Origin: Leifsonia sp. Root227
GTDB taxonomy: Bacteria > Actinomycetota > Actinomycetes > Actinomycetales > Microbacteriaceae
NCBI RefSeq assembly: GCF_001428745.1
Contig: NZ_LMIO01000001.1
Location: 954,818-1,018,817 of the forward strand
DNA: 64,000 nt
Direction: 5' to 3'
Numbering within the stretch: the stretch's first letter is position 1; every line of letters begins with the position of its first letter. This document shows positions 18,036 through 26,225 of the stretch, in pieces. Under the pieces are notes generated by a model. It worked only from the letters and a program-made list of their open reading frames with translations, was not told where the DNA came from and did not search any database. Both the position numbers and the translations under genes were made by a program.

Positions 18036-18941
18036 GTGAGCGAGCGCTCGGTGGCGGACGGAGGAACGGTGGACAACTGGCAGAGCTGGGGAGCTGTGGA
18101 GAGTGCGCGCTGGATCGCAGTGCCTGGCGTGGCGAGCGACAAGTACACGCGCGGCGTGCTCGGCGTCGTCACCGGCTCCGACCTCTACCCCGGCGCGGCC
18201 GTCCTCGGGGTGGAGGCCGCGGCCCGCACGGGGCTCGGGATGATCAGATACCTCGGCGCGAAGGGCGCGGCGGCGGAGGTCCTGCGCAGACGCCCTGAGG
18301 CGGTCACGGCGCCGGGCAGGGTGCAGGCGTGGCTGGTCGGCTCCGGCATGGACGCGTCCCAGCGACCGGCAGACGACGCGCACCGTCTTCACGCGGCTCT
18401 TGCGGACGGGGTCCCCACGGTCGTCGACGCTGGAGCTCTCGACCTCGTCGGCCGCGCCACCGGCGCCGTCGTCATCACTCCGCACTACCGCGAGCTGGCC
18501 GGGGTGCTCGCAGGAGCGGCGGACGACGACCCGGATGCGGTGACCGCAGACGACATCGCCGCCGACCCTGGAGCCTGGGCGGCGCGGGCGAGCGAGAGCC
18601 TCGGCGTGACCGTGCTGCTCAAGGGGCACACCACATACGTCGCAGCGCCGGGCGGGGCGCGCTACGCGGTGACGGCGGGGCCGGCCTGGCTCGCCACCGC
18701 AGGCAGCGGGGACGTGCTGGGCGGTGTGCTCGGTGCCCTCGTCGCCACGCACGCCGACGAGATCGCGGAAGCGCCGGCATCCACTGTCGCCGCGCTCGCT
18801 GCCACGGCGGCGTACCTGCACGGAAGGGCGGGCGAGCTGGCGTCCCGGGGAGGGCCGATCGTCGCGCTCGACATCGCCGAAGCGCTTCCGGATGCGGTCA
18901 GGGAACTGCTCACGAGCCGCACGGAGGCGGAGAAGGGCTGA
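18036..18941 (+). CDS. nnrD: ADP-dependent NAD(P)H-hydrate dehydratase
   Basis: A 301-aa ribokinase-like (YjeF C-terminal/CARKD) enzyme that repairs damaged hydrated NAD(P)H. The glycine-rich N-terminal motif DKYTRGVLGVVTGSDLYPGA, VVITPHYRELAGVL and the ATP/ADP-anion-hole motif TAGSGDVLGGVLGALVA are characteristic. The N-terminal epimerase domain NnrE is absent, as in many actinobacteria with a stand-alone dehydratase. The start is ambiguous: GTG 18036, or GTG 18069, which has GGAGGA just upstream and gives VDNWQSWGAV. It is divergent from the HAD gene and convergent with the YceI gene, 4 bp apart. Confidence 0.9.
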   Translation: MSERSVADGGTVDNWQSWGAVESARWIAVPGVASDKYTRGVLGVVTGSDLYPGAAVLGVEAAARTGLGMIRYLGAKGAAAEVLRRRPEAVTAPGRVQAWLVGSGMDASQRPADDAHRLHAALADGVPTVVDAGALDLVGRATGAVVITPHYRELAGVLAGAADDDPDAVTADDIAADPGAWAARASESLGVTVLLKGHTTYVAAPGGARYAVTAGPAWLATAGSGDVLGGVLGALVATHADEIAEAPASTVAALAATAAYLHGRAGELASRGGPIVALDIAEALPDAVRELLTSRTEAEKG

Positions 18942-18945
18942 GCGA

Positions 18946-19653
18946 TCAGCCCTTCTGCAGGTTCAGCAGGAACTCGACGGTTCCGGTCTTCTCCACCGTC
19001 ACGAATCCGAGGCTCGGAGCCTCCACGCCGAAGTCGGCGAAGGCGATCGGGATGCTCCCCGTCAGCTTTCCGCCGTCGCCGTTCAGCGCCACCTGCAGAT
19101 CGGCCGTCACCGTCCTGGTGACCCCGTGCAGCGTGAGCGCTCCTGTCGCCTTCAGAGACTGGACAGCCCCGGCTGTCGGGGTCCCATCCGCCTTCACCAG
19201 CTCGGTGAGCGTGAAGGTGGCATCGGGGAACGTGCCGGTCTCGAGCGCCGTCGAGCGGAAGTAGCTGTCGCGCGCCGGTTCGTCGGTGGCGATGCTCGCG
19301 ACGTCCACGGTCACTTTCGCGGCGGTCAGGGTGAGGCCGTCGACCGTCAGGTCTCCTGTCACCTTCTTCGTGCGGCCGGTGACCGTCACATCCACGCCGT
19401 TCAGGACCTCCTTGACGCGGTACCCGGCGAACGACGAATCGCCGACCGTCCACCTGCCGCTCAGGTCGGAGGTGTCGATGGTGGTCTCCGCCTCCGGATC
19501 GGCGGTGAGCGCGATGGTCGGAACGGCAGCAGGAGGGCCGGAGATCAGGTCGCGGTAGACGTACGGCCCAGCGACGGCCGCTGCCACGCCGAGCACGACG
19601 ACTCCTGCGGCGACGCCGATCCACACTTTCGACGAGGTCTTCAACGGTGACAT
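18946..19653 (-). CDS. Membrane-anchored YceI-family lipid-binding protein
   Basis: A 235-aa protein with an N-terminal membrane anchor (VWIGVAAGVVVLGVAAAVAG, residues 10-29) and a C-terminal YceI beta-barrel from about residue 65 (GRWTVGDSSFAGYRVKEVL). Family motifs include FRSTALETGTFPDATFTLT and LTLHGVTRTVTADLQ. YceI barrels bind isoprenoid lipids or quinones in the envelope; the cargo here is unknown. TAATCT on the minus strand ends 7 nt before the ATG, so the mRNA is probably leaderless. It is divergent from the GT87 gene. Confidence 0.88.
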   Translation of the reverse strand: MSPLKTSSKVWIGVAAGVVVLGVAAAVAGPYVYRDLISGPPAAVPTIALTADPEAETTIDTSDLSGRWTVGDSSFAGYRVKEVLNGVDVTVTGRTKKVTGDLTVDGLTLTAAKVTVDVASIATDEPARDSYFRSTALETGTFPDATFTLTELVKADGTPTAGAVQSLKATGALTLHGVTRTVTADLQVALNGDGGKLTGSIPIAFADFGVEAPSLGFVTVEKTGTVEFLLNLQKG

Positions 19654-19660
19654 GTCATCG

Positions 19661-19666
19661 AGATTA
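19661..19666 (-). promoter_or_regulatory. Leaderless -10 hexamer for the YceI gene
   Basis: TAATCT, read on the minus strand, ends 7 nt before the ATG at 19653, with no Shine-Dalgarno between. Confidence 0.5.
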
Positions 19667-19762
19667 GGGAGCGGGCATGTCCTCTTCCTGAGAGAGTCCG
19701 ATGGTGTTGCTGAGCGATCGGCGGTGCACCCCGCCGTTCATCTTCGGGAGGTCGCCGCCCGC

Positions 19763-19768
19763 TACGAT
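19763..19768 (+). promoter_or_regulatory. Leaderless -10 hexamer for the GT87 gene
   Basis: TACGAT ends exactly 6 nt before the ATG at 19775, placing the transcription start on the start codon. Confidence 0.55.
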
Positions 19769-19774
19769 GACCGC

Positions 19775-21103
19775 ATGGGGATCGAGGCAGCACAGGCTCC
19801 GGCTCCGGCGTCCCCCAGTTCGGTCCGCCGCGTCGCAGCCAACCCGTTGACCCTCTGGATCGCGTTCCTGGTCGTGCATCTCGTGCTCGGCTGGCTCGCC
19901 ATGCACGGCGACGGGATGGGCCTCGGCGACGTGTACCTGGTCTACAAGCCGTGGGCGCAACTGGCGGCGCAGGGCACCTCCATCGTCGGCGTGCAGGCGG
20001 ACTGGGTGTACCCGTTCGCCGCTCTCGTGCCGATCATGCTCCCTCTGCTCGCCGGAGCCGACAACTACGTCGGCGGCTGGCTCACGCTGGTGCTGCTGCT
20101 CGACGCCGCAGCGTTCGCCGTGCTGATCGGCGGCAGGGAGCGTCGCCGCATCGCCGCGGCGTGGTGGTGGCTCGCGTTCCTGCTGCTGCTCGGCCCGATC
20201 GCGGTCGGCAGGCTCGACGCCGTCTCCGTCTCGCTCGCCATCGTCGGGATGCTCTGGCTGATGCTGCACGAGCGCGCTGCGGTCGTCACGCTCACCATCG
20301 CCACCTGGATCAAGGTGTGGCCTGCCGCGCTCATCGTCGCGGCGGTCATCGCCCTGCGCAGCCGGTGGCGCATCCTGGTCACCGGAGTCGTGACCAGCCT
20401 GCTGATCGTGATCGTCCCGCTCATCTTCGGTGCGGGGATGCACGTGTTCAGCTTCATCACCGCGCAGACCGGCCGTGGGTTGCAGATCGAGGCGCCGGTC
20501 AGCACCATCTGGATGTGGCAGGCCGCGCTCCACGTGCCGGATGCGCTGGTGTACTACGACAGGGACATCCTCACCTTCCAGGTGACCGGCGCAGGGAGCG
20601 TCACGGCGGCCTCCCTGATGAACCCGCTGCTCGCCGTCTGCGCCGTCGTCGTCGCACTGATCGGCGTGCGGGCTGTGCGGAGGGGGACGCCGGTGACGCG
20701 CATCCTGCCGGAGCTGTCGCTCGCCCTGGTCAGCGCGTTCATCGCGTTCAACAAGGTCGGCTCCCCGCAATACGTGGCCTGGCTGGCGGTGCCTGTGGTG
20801 ATCGGGCTGGTCTACCAGGGGCGCGGATTCCGCACCCCGGCCATCCTGGTCGGCATCACGGCCGCGCTCACCCAGGTCATCTACCCGTACCTCTACGGCT
20901 GGCTTCTTGCGGTGGACACCGGGATGGTCGCGGTGCTGACGGTGCGCAACCTGCTGTACTTCGTGGTGCTCGGCTGGGCGATCGCGGCGCTCTGGCGCGG
21001 GAAGCGCGGCGCCGAAGCGGACGGGGACGTGCTGCCGGAGCACGCGTGGCCGTTCCGTGCTCCGAAGCAGGAGCCCTCCGGCAGCCCGGTGGCTAGGCTG
21101 TAG
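19775..21103 (+). CDS. Polytopic GT87/DUF2029-family glycosyltransferase
   Basis: A 442-aa integral membrane protein with about 10-11 hydrophobic segments, starting at PLTLWIAFLVVHLVLGWLA. The loop after the first helix has MGLGDVYLVYKPW, where the Asp fits the catalytic or metal-binding acid of GT-C enzymes. The later motif NKVGSPQYVAWLAVP is typical of the alpha-1,2-mannosyltransferase (DUF2029/GT87) group that uses polyprenyl-phosphate mannose outside the membrane. The acceptor (phosphatidylinositol mannoside, lipoglycan or other) is unknown. The start is ATG 19775; an upstream extension to 19652 would overlap the divergent YceI gene. Confidence 0.82.
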   Translation: MGIEAAQAPAPASPSSVRRVAANPLTLWIAFLVVHLVLGWLAMHGDGMGLGDVYLVYKPWAQLAAQGTSIVGVQADWVYPFAALVPIMLPLLAGADNYVGGWLTLVLLLDAAAFAVLIGGRERRRIAAAWWWLAFLLLLGPIAVGRLDAVSVSLAIVGMLWLMLHERAAVVTLTIATWIKVWPAALIVAAVIALRSRWRILVTGVVTSLLIVIVPLIFGAGMHVFSFITAQTGRGLQIEAPVSTIWMWQAALHVPDALVYYDRDILTFQVTGAGSVTAASLMNPLLAVCAVVVALIGVRAVRRGTPVTRILPELSLALVSAFIAFNKVGSPQYVAWLAVPVVIGLVYQGRGFRTPAILVGITAALTQVIYPYLYGWLLAVDTGMVAVLTVRNLLYFVVLGWAIAALWRGKRGAEADGDVLPEHAWPFRAPKQEPSGSPVARL

Positions 21104-21142
21104 GTGCGGTCGGAGGTCAACGCAGCCGCGCGAGGAGGAAAC

Positions 21143-21451
21143 ATGCTGGTCGCGTTCTCTGTCGCACCGAGTGGGGGAGAAGGGGCTGACGCCTCCGTGC
21201 ACGACGCCGTCGCCGCGGCGGTGCGGATCGTGCGGGAGTCCGGACTGCCGAACCACACGGATGCGATGTTCACCACCATCGAGGGCGAGTGGGATGAAGT
21301 CTTCGACGTCGTCAAGCGCGCGACGGAGGCGGTCGGCGCGTTCGGCACCAGGGTCTCCCTCGTGCTGAAAGCGGACATCCGGCCAGGGCACACGGGAGAG
21401 CTGACCGGCAAGGTCGAACGGCTCGAAGCCGCTCTGGACCTCGGGGTCTGA
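21143..21451 (+). CDS. Thiamine-binding UPF0045/MTH1187-family protein
   Basis: A 102-aa ferredoxin-like-fold protein of the MTH1187/YkoF group (DUF77), members of which bind thiamine. It has the conserved opening [12 protein letters not shown] and the central [16 protein letters not shown]. It may store or deliver thiamine or a hydroxymethylpyrimidine moiety; this is inferred from the family. GAGGAGGAA lies directly upstream of the ATG, a strong ribosome binding site. The next gene starts 4 bp downstream, so they are co-transcribed. Confidence 0.85.
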   Translation: MLVAFSVAPSGGEGADASVHDAVAAAVRIVRESGLPNHTDAMFTTIEGEWDEVFDVVKRATEAVGAFGTRVSLVLKADIRPGHTGELTGKVERLEAALDLGV

Positions 21452-21455
21452 CACC

Positions 21456-21701
21456 GTGGCGGCGTCGGACTGGGTCCTGCCGATCTTTGTGGCGTTCGTA
21501 CTGTACTGGCCGGTGTTCGCGGTCGTCGCCATCCTGATTCTCGGCCCGCTGCTCGGGTTCGTGATCGTGGGCGTGATCGGGGCGATCCGCGCCGGTGTGT
21601 CCGGGAAGGGCGACGGTGACGAGTCGGACGACGACGACCCGGACGACCTCTTCAGTGAGCTCGTCCAGGCGAGCACCACCGGTCGAAACGATTCGATATA
21701 G
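21456..21701 (+). CDS. Small two-helix membrane protein with acidic tail
   Basis: An 81-aa protein of no recognised family. Two closely spaced hydrophobic segments (residues 7-29 and 31-46, IFVAFVLYWPVFAVVAILIL) are followed by a strongly acidic tail with DESDDDDPDDLF. It starts with GTG 4 bp after the thiamine-binding gene and is probably co-transcribed with it. Its stop codon overlaps a TAGGCT hexamer that fits a promoter for the next unit. Confidence 0.7.
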   Translation: MAASDWVLPIFVAFVLYWPVFAVVAILILGPLLGFVIVGVIGAIRAGVSGKGDGDESDDDDPDDLFSELVQASTTGRNDSI

Positions 21702-21704
21702 GCT
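21699..21704 (+). promoter_or_regulatory. Leaderless -10 hexamer before the MFS leader ORF
   Basis: TAGGCT ends exactly 6 nt before a GTG at 21711. It overlaps the stop codon of the preceding gene. Confidence 0.45.
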
Positions 21705-21710
21705 TACTGG

Positions 21711-21743
21711 GTGAACCCCACCCCTCTCGGAACCCGCGCGTGA
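21711..21743 (+). CDS. 10-aa leader ORF upstream of the MFS gene
   Basis: GTG at 21711 opens a ten-codon ORF encoding VNPTPLGTRA. Its TGA overlaps the GTG of the MFS gene (GTGA at 21740-21743). With TAGGCT exactly 6 nt upstream it fits a leaderless mini-ORF whose termination would feed ribosomes onto the transporter start, which has no obvious Shine-Dalgarno. The arrangement is seen; expression is inference. Confidence 0.4.
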   Translation: MNPTPLGTRA

Positions 21744-23029
21744 GCGCCGCCGAAACCGCTGCGACCGTCACCGCCCGCCTGACCCCTGCGCGCACCCGTC
21801 TCGCCCTGCTCGCGCTCGCCCTCGGCGGGTTCGGCATCGGCTCGACGGAGTTCGTCGCGATGGGCCTGCTGCCCAACATCGCGCACGACCTGCTGCCCGC
21901 CGTCTACGCCGCGTCGCCGTCCGAAGCGAACGCGCAAGCAGGCTGGGCGATCTCCGCGTACGCGCTCGGCGTCGTGGTCGGTGCGCCGACGATCGCGGCG
22001 TTCGCCGCAAGGCTCCCGCGCAAGCAGCTGCTGCTCTGGCTGCTCGTCGCGTTCACCCTCGGCACGGTCGCCTCCGCGCTCGCGCCGACGTTCCAGCTCG
22101 TGCTGCTCGCGCGCTTCGTCAGCGCTCTGCCCCACGGGGCGTACTTCGGGATCGCATCGCTCGTCGCCGCATCCCTGATGGGTCCGGGCAAACGCGGTCA
22201 GGGCGTCGCGTTCGTGCTCTCCGGGCTGACCATCGCGAACGTCATCGGCGTGCCGCTCATCACCTGGCTGGGGCAGACGCACGGCTGGCGTGCCGCCTAC
22301 CTCGTCGTCGCGGCGATCTTCGCGCTCACTTTCGCCGCCGTTGCTGCGCTTGTGCCATGGCAGCCCGGCAACCCCAAAGCCACGATGGCCAACGAGCTGA
22401 AGGCGTTCAGCCGCCTGCAGGTGTGGCTTGCCCTCCTGATCGGCGCGATCGGCTTCGGCGGGTTCTTCGCCGTGTACACATACGTCGCCCCGATGGTCAC
22501 CACGATCACCGGGCTCAGCGAGTCCGCTGTGCCGCTGGTGCTCATCCTGATCGGCCTCGGCATGACGGTCGGCAACCTCGTCGGCGGACGGGTCGCCGAC
22601 CGCGCCCTCAAGCCGGGGATGCTCGCCTTCTTCGTGATCCTGCTCCTCGGCCTCGGCGCGCTGTACTTCACCGCGTCGAACGTGGTCGGACTGCTGATCT
22701 CGCTGTTCGTGATCTCGGCCGCCTGCTGCGCGATGTCGCCGACCATCCAGACCAGGCTGATGGATGTGGCGCACGAGAGCCAGTCGATCGCCGCCGCCCT
22801 CAACCACTCGGCTCTCAACATCGCCAACGCGGCGGGCGCCTACCTCGGCGGCCTCACGATCGCGGCGGGGTTCGGCTACCTGTCGCCCGTCGTGGTCGGC
22901 GCGATCCTCTGTGTGGCCGGCATCGCACTGGCCCTCGTCTCGTTCTCGATCGACCGCTCCCGCGAACGCCGCGGCGTCGACACCGGCGTCGTGCACGCCC
23001 AGCGCCCAGCGCCCCTCCCGATCGACTGA
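21740..23029 (+). CDS. MFS transporter, DHA1 (AraJ/chloramphenicol-efflux-like)
   Basis: A 429-aa, 12-helix major facilitator. The first helix region LALLALALGGFGIGSTEFVAMGLLP is the hallmark of the AraJ/CmlA-type DHA1 efflux group. LLARFVSALPHGAYFGIASL and VANELKAF-type central loop features follow. It likely exports a small metabolite or drug by proton antiport; the substrate is unknown. Its GTG start overlaps the stop of a ten-codon leader ORF. It is convergent with the two-component operon, with two palindromic hairpins between. Confidence 0.9.
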   Translation: MSAAETAATVTARLTPARTRLALLALALGGFGIGSTEFVAMGLLPNIAHDLLPAVYAASPSEANAQAGWAISAYALGVVVGAPTIAAFAARLPRKQLLLWLLVAFTLGTVASALAPTFQLVLLARFVSALPHGAYFGIASLVAASLMGPGKRGQGVAFVLSGLTIANVIGVPLITWLGQTHGWRAAYLVVAAIFALTFAAVAALVPWQPGNPKATMANELKAFSRLQVWLALLIGAIGFGGFFAVYTYVAPMVTTITGLSESAVPLVLILIGLGMTVGNLVGGRVADRALKPGMLAFFVILLLGLGALYFTASNVVGLLISLFVISAACCAMSPTIQTRLMDVAHESQSIAAALNHSALNIANAAGAYLGGLTIAAGFGYLSPVVVGAILCVAGIALALVSFSIDRSRERRGVDTGVVHAQRPAPLPID

Positions 23030-23073
23030 GGCGCGCTCGCGCCCGCGCCCGCGAGAACGCGCGCGACATGACT

Positions 23074-23103
23074 GCGGTTGCTCCGTTCGGACGGAGGAAC
23101 CGC
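23074..23103. terminator. Bidirectional hairpin between convergent genes (copy 1)
   Basis: GCGGTT-G-CTCCGT, loop TCGG, ACGGAG-G-AACCGC forms 12 base pairs with one mismatch. It sits between the 3' ends of the MFS gene and the response regulator gene, so it can serve both directions. Confidence 0.65.
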
Positions 23104-23119
23104 GTCCACTGGCCGATAT

Positions 23120-23135
23120 CTCCGTCCGGACGGAG
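23120..23135. terminator. Second palindromic hairpin (copy 2)
   Basis: CTCCGTCCGGACGGAG is a perfect 16-bp palindrome with the same CTCCGT/ACGGAG arms as the hairpin 39 bp upstream. It lies 10 bp from the response regulator stop. Confidence 0.55.
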
Positions 23136-23144
23136 AAACGCTGG

Positions 23145-23798
23145 CTAGTCGTTCTGGAGCAGGATGCCGTCCTGGATGGCGCGCTTGCGGAGCGCCACCT
23201 TGGTGCCGACGTCGTAGCCGGCGACGCGATACTTCTCGCGGATGCGCTTGAGGTAGCTCTTCGCCGTCTCGTCCGAGATGCCGAGCTGGAAGGCGACCGC
23301 CTTCACCGGCTCGCCTGCGCCGTACAGCGCCATCACGCGGCGCTCCTGCGCGCTCAGCTTCGGCGCACCGCCGACCTCGCCCGAGTTGAGGGCCAGATCG
23401 AGCTCCGCCGAGATGAACGACTCTCCCTTGCGGGCCGCGCGGATCGCCTCGACGATCATCTCGGCGTCCTCGCTCTTCACCAGGTAGCCGAGCGCACCGG
23501 CCGCAATGGCCTCGCGGACGACGGCCGGCTCGGAGTACGTCCTCATCAGCACCGTGCGGACACCCGTGGTCTTGAGAGTCGACAGCTTCAGCGACACCGG
23601 GATGTTGTCTTTCAGGTCCAGGTCGAGCAGGACGACGTCCACCGGGAACTCGGGATGCGTGAGCAGCTCGGGCCAGCTGGCCACCGCTGCGACCATCCGG
23701 ATGTCGTCCGCGGCGTTGCGGATCCATTCGGTCAGGGCGCCGAGCAGCATCTTGTGATCGTCGACGATCGCGATTCTGATGGGAGGTGCCTCGGTCAC
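23145..23798 (-). CDS. LuxR/NarL-family response regulator
   Basis: A 217-aa two-component regulator. The receiver domain starts IRIAIVDDHKMLLGAL, with the acidic pair DD and the phospho-acceptor Asp in VVLLDLDLKDN. The C-terminal LuxR HTH is LSAQERRVMALYGAGEPVKA followed by GISDETAKSYLKRIREKY. GTG 23798 is preferred because GAAAGG lies 6 nt upstream; a longer reading from 23849 would overlap the upstream gene. It is the last gene of a three-gene operon with a sensor kinase and a second membrane protein. Its targets are unknown. Confidence 0.9.
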   Translation of the reverse strand: MTEAPPIRIAIVDDHKMLLGALTEWIRNAADDIRMVAAVASWPELLTHPEFPVDVVLLDLDLKDNIPVSLKLSTLKTTGVRTVLMRTYSEPAVVREAIAAGALGYLVKSEDAEMIVEAIRAARKGESFISAELDLALNSGEVGGAPKLSAQERRVMALYGAGEPVKAVAFQLGISDETAKSYLKRIREKYRVAGYDVGTKVALRKRAIQDGILLQND

Positions 23799-23841
23799 GG
23801 GCTGCCTTTCTTCACGGTAGAGGGAGCCGACAGGGCTGGTG

Positions 23842-25047
23842 TCAGGCAAGATCTGCTGAGCTGTCGCTCACGCTGGTGATCTCGATGCGCAGTGTCGATC
23901 CCGCGAAGGTCTCGGCGTAGCGGCCCACTTTACGGATAGCTTGCCACGCTGCGGGGTCCACCCCGTTTCGCGGCACACCGGTGGTCGATATCACGATCGA
24001 TATTCTGGCACCCGGATTGGGGTCGCCACGCTCTGGCGCGCTGGGACGCGCCAGGTCGAGCGTCAAACTGCGCGGCTGGGATGCGCCCTGGCGGACGGGA
24101 TCGCTGATCAGGAGCCACACGGCGGTGAGCAGCCCGTCGCGCTGGTCGCGGGTCAGCGCGGCGGCGAGCCCTTCGCTGTCGGTGAGCGTGACGGCGGGAC
24201 CGAGCAGTGCGGACTCCGTGACGGCGTGGTAGAGCCACGTCTCTTTGCGGCCCTGGATGAGGTGCAGGCGCAGCTCGGTGGCGATGCTCGCCGCCGCAGA
24301 AGCCGTCTCCTCGTCCAGCGGGAGGGAGGTGCGACCGCTCGCCACGCCGTCGAGGAGCCGTTCGGCGGCGAGGTCGAGGCGGGCGAGCTCTTCCGACGCG
24401 AGCATCCCGACCGCGTAGCCGGGGGAAGACACCGTGCTCTGCACCTGCACCAGGTCGAGCTCCAGCTGGATGAGGGTGCGCAGCGACCGCACGATCTGCA
24501 CGCCGAGCAGCGGAGGGGCGACGCTCAGCGCGATGGTGACGAACGCCGGTCCGAGCGCCGCGAGGTCGTGCTGGCCGCGGAGCGCGAACGCGGCGGCGAG
24601 GACGACGCCGAGGGCGATGGATGCGATCACGATGTCCGACGGCGGGCGCGCGGCCACGCAGAGCAGCAGGGCGGAGCCGACGGCGACGGCCGCTGTGGGC
24701 TGCGCCCCTGTGTCGCCCGGCCCCCAGATGCCGACGATGTCGAGCAGCACGACCGCAGCCCAGATCCCGATGGCCGTGTAGAACATCCAGGAGGGGAGTT
24801 CGTCTGGCAGCCTGGGGCGCACGACGATGGCGGCGACCAGGGTGATCAGGAGCCCCGTCCACGCGATCAGGGTGAGCGGGAGCGCGGCGTATCTGCCGAG
24901 GTTCATCAGCATCACGGCGAACTGGAACGCGATGAGCGCGAACGCGGCGACGTTGAAGCCGATGTCGAGTCTGGCGCGGCCGAGCGCATCCCGTTCGCTG
25001 TCGCTTCCGATGCGGCGGGGCACGGTCTGTTCTGTCACGTGGCTCAT
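23842..25047 (-). CDS. Kinase-like membrane protein lacking kinase motifs
   Basis: A 401-aa protein with about six membrane helices in residues 20-190, then a coiled-coil-like helix (LRTLIQLELDLVQVQSTV) and a soluble C-terminal domain. It sits between a histidine kinase and a response regulator, overlapping the kinase by ATGA. The layout copies a sensor kinase, but I see no His in a DHp-like box and no N- or G-box of an ATPase. It may be a degenerate kinase that heterodimerises with the kinase or senses the signal. The role is inference. ATG 25047 is the only sensible start. Confidence 0.7.
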   Translation of the reverse strand: MSHVTEQTVPRRIGSDSERDALGRARLDIGFNVAAFALIAFQFAVMLMNLGRYAALPLTLIAWTGLLITLVAAIVVRPRLPDELPSWMFYTAIGIWAAVVLLDIVGIWGPGDTGAQPTAAVAVGSALLLCVAARPPSDIVIASIALGVVLAAAFALRGQHDLAALGPAFVTIALSVAPPLLGVQIVRSLRTLIQLELDLVQVQSTVSSPGYAVGMLASEELARLDLAAERLLDGVASGRTSLPLDEETASAAASIATELRLHLIQGRKETWLYHAVTESALLGPAVTLTDSEGLAAALTRDQRDGLLTAVWLLISDPVRQGASQPRSLTLDLARPSAPERGDPNPGARISIVISTTGVPRNGVDPAAWQAIRKVGRYAETFAGSTLRIEITSVSDSSADLA

Positions 25048-26210
25048 TTCGGCACCTCGAGGACGACGGTGGTCCCGCTGCCAGGGGAGGAGAACAGGCG
25101 CGCGTTGCCTCCGACGTCGCGCAGCCTGGCCACGATCGACTCGGTGAAGCCGAGCCTGCCGTGCTCGATGGTGCTCACGTCGAAGCCCTTGCCGGCGTCG
25201 GTGACCATCGCGCGCACGGTCGTCTCGTCGTCGGTGATCGTGACGTGGGCCTCGTTGACGCCGGAGTGCCTGCGCACGTTCTCCAGGCACTCGCCGAGGG
25301 CGAGCAGGAACGCGTCGAGGATGTCGCTCGGCAGGAGCACCTGCCCTGAGCCGTGCCAGTTGACCTCCAGGCCCATCCTGCGGAAGCGCTGCTTGACCGA
25401 TTCGAGCGTGTTGCCGAGGGTCGACTCCTCGACCGGCTTGAGCTTGTAGTCGCCGGAGCGCGTCGGGTCAGGGGTGAAGCCGAGGCGCAGCTGCCGCAAC
25501 AGCGCGGCGTCCTCGCCCGCCTGCTCGCGGAGGGCGCCGGCGCTGACGCCGACGCCGGAGTGAGCGAGCAGGGTGAGCGTGGCGAGCACCGTGTCGTGCA
25601 GCAGCCGCGCTCCCTGACGGCGCCGCGCCTCCGTCTCCGATGCCTGGCGTTCCACCCGGTATGCGCGACTCATCGTCGAGATGCGCGTCAGGGTGCGGGG
25701 GACGGTGCGCGAGAGCCACACGCCCGTCGCGGTGAGGGCGACCCAGCCTGCGACCGTGAACAGCAGAGGTTCGGCGAGCTGCGAACCGCTCAGGATGAGG
25801 GTGGCGGACTCCGCGGCGAGCGTGATGACGGACGCGCAGATCAGCAACCCGACGCGACCGCGCGACGTCACCGTGGGGATCGCGACGCTGGCCACGGATG
25901 CGCCCCCGACCATCCCGACCGCACTCAGCGCCGATGCGCCGAGCGGCGTGGCGGGAAGGAGATTGAGCAGGATGATGGCAGCGCCCGCGACGACGATCAC
26001 CGCCACCCACACAGTCGTGTGCGTCAGCGACGTGAGCTGGAACTGCGCGTACGCGAGGCAGGCGAGCAGCACGACCGCCGCCAGGTACAGCGGAAGCGGA
26101 AGCGTGCCGGGAATGCTCAGGCAGAGCAGGGTCGTCGCGGTCGCCGTGAGGCCGACGTTCCTCGCCGTGACGGTGAGGAGTCGATCACGCTCCTTCTGGA
26201 TGCGCGACAT
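25044..26210 (-). CDS. Membrane sensor histidine kinase, HisKA_3/NarX-like
   Basis: A 388-aa sensor kinase. Residues 15-170 hold about six transmembrane helices with little extracellular loop. The dimerisation/phospho-acceptor helix has ARRRQGARLLHDTVLATLTL, with His in the HD-x-V box. The ATPase domain shows NVRRHSGVNEAHVTI (N-box region), MVTDAGKGFD (G1) and SSPGSGTTVVLEVP (G2). This is the LuxR-linked kinase class, matching the response regulator at the end of the operon. It overlaps the next gene by 4 bp. Confidence 0.9.
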   Translation of the reverse strand: MSRIQKERDRLLTVTARNVGLTATATTLLCLSIPGTLPLPLYLAAVVLLACLAYAQFQLTSLTHTTVWVAVIVVAGAAIILLNLLPATPLGASALSAVGMVGGASVASVAIPTVTSRGRVGLLICASVITLAAESATLILSGSQLAEPLLFTVAGWVALTATGVWLSRTVPRTLTRISTMSRAYRVERQASETEARRRQGARLLHDTVLATLTLLAHSGVGVSAGALREQAGEDAALLRQLRLGFTPDPTRSGDYKLKPVEESTLGNTLESVKQRFRRMGLEVNWHGSGQVLLPSDILDAFLLALGECLENVRRHSGVNEAHVTITDDETTVRAMVTDAGKGFDVSTIEHGRLGFTESIVARLRDVGGNARLFSSPGSGTTVVLEVPK

Positions 26211-26225
26211 TCTCCTCCGTTCGGC

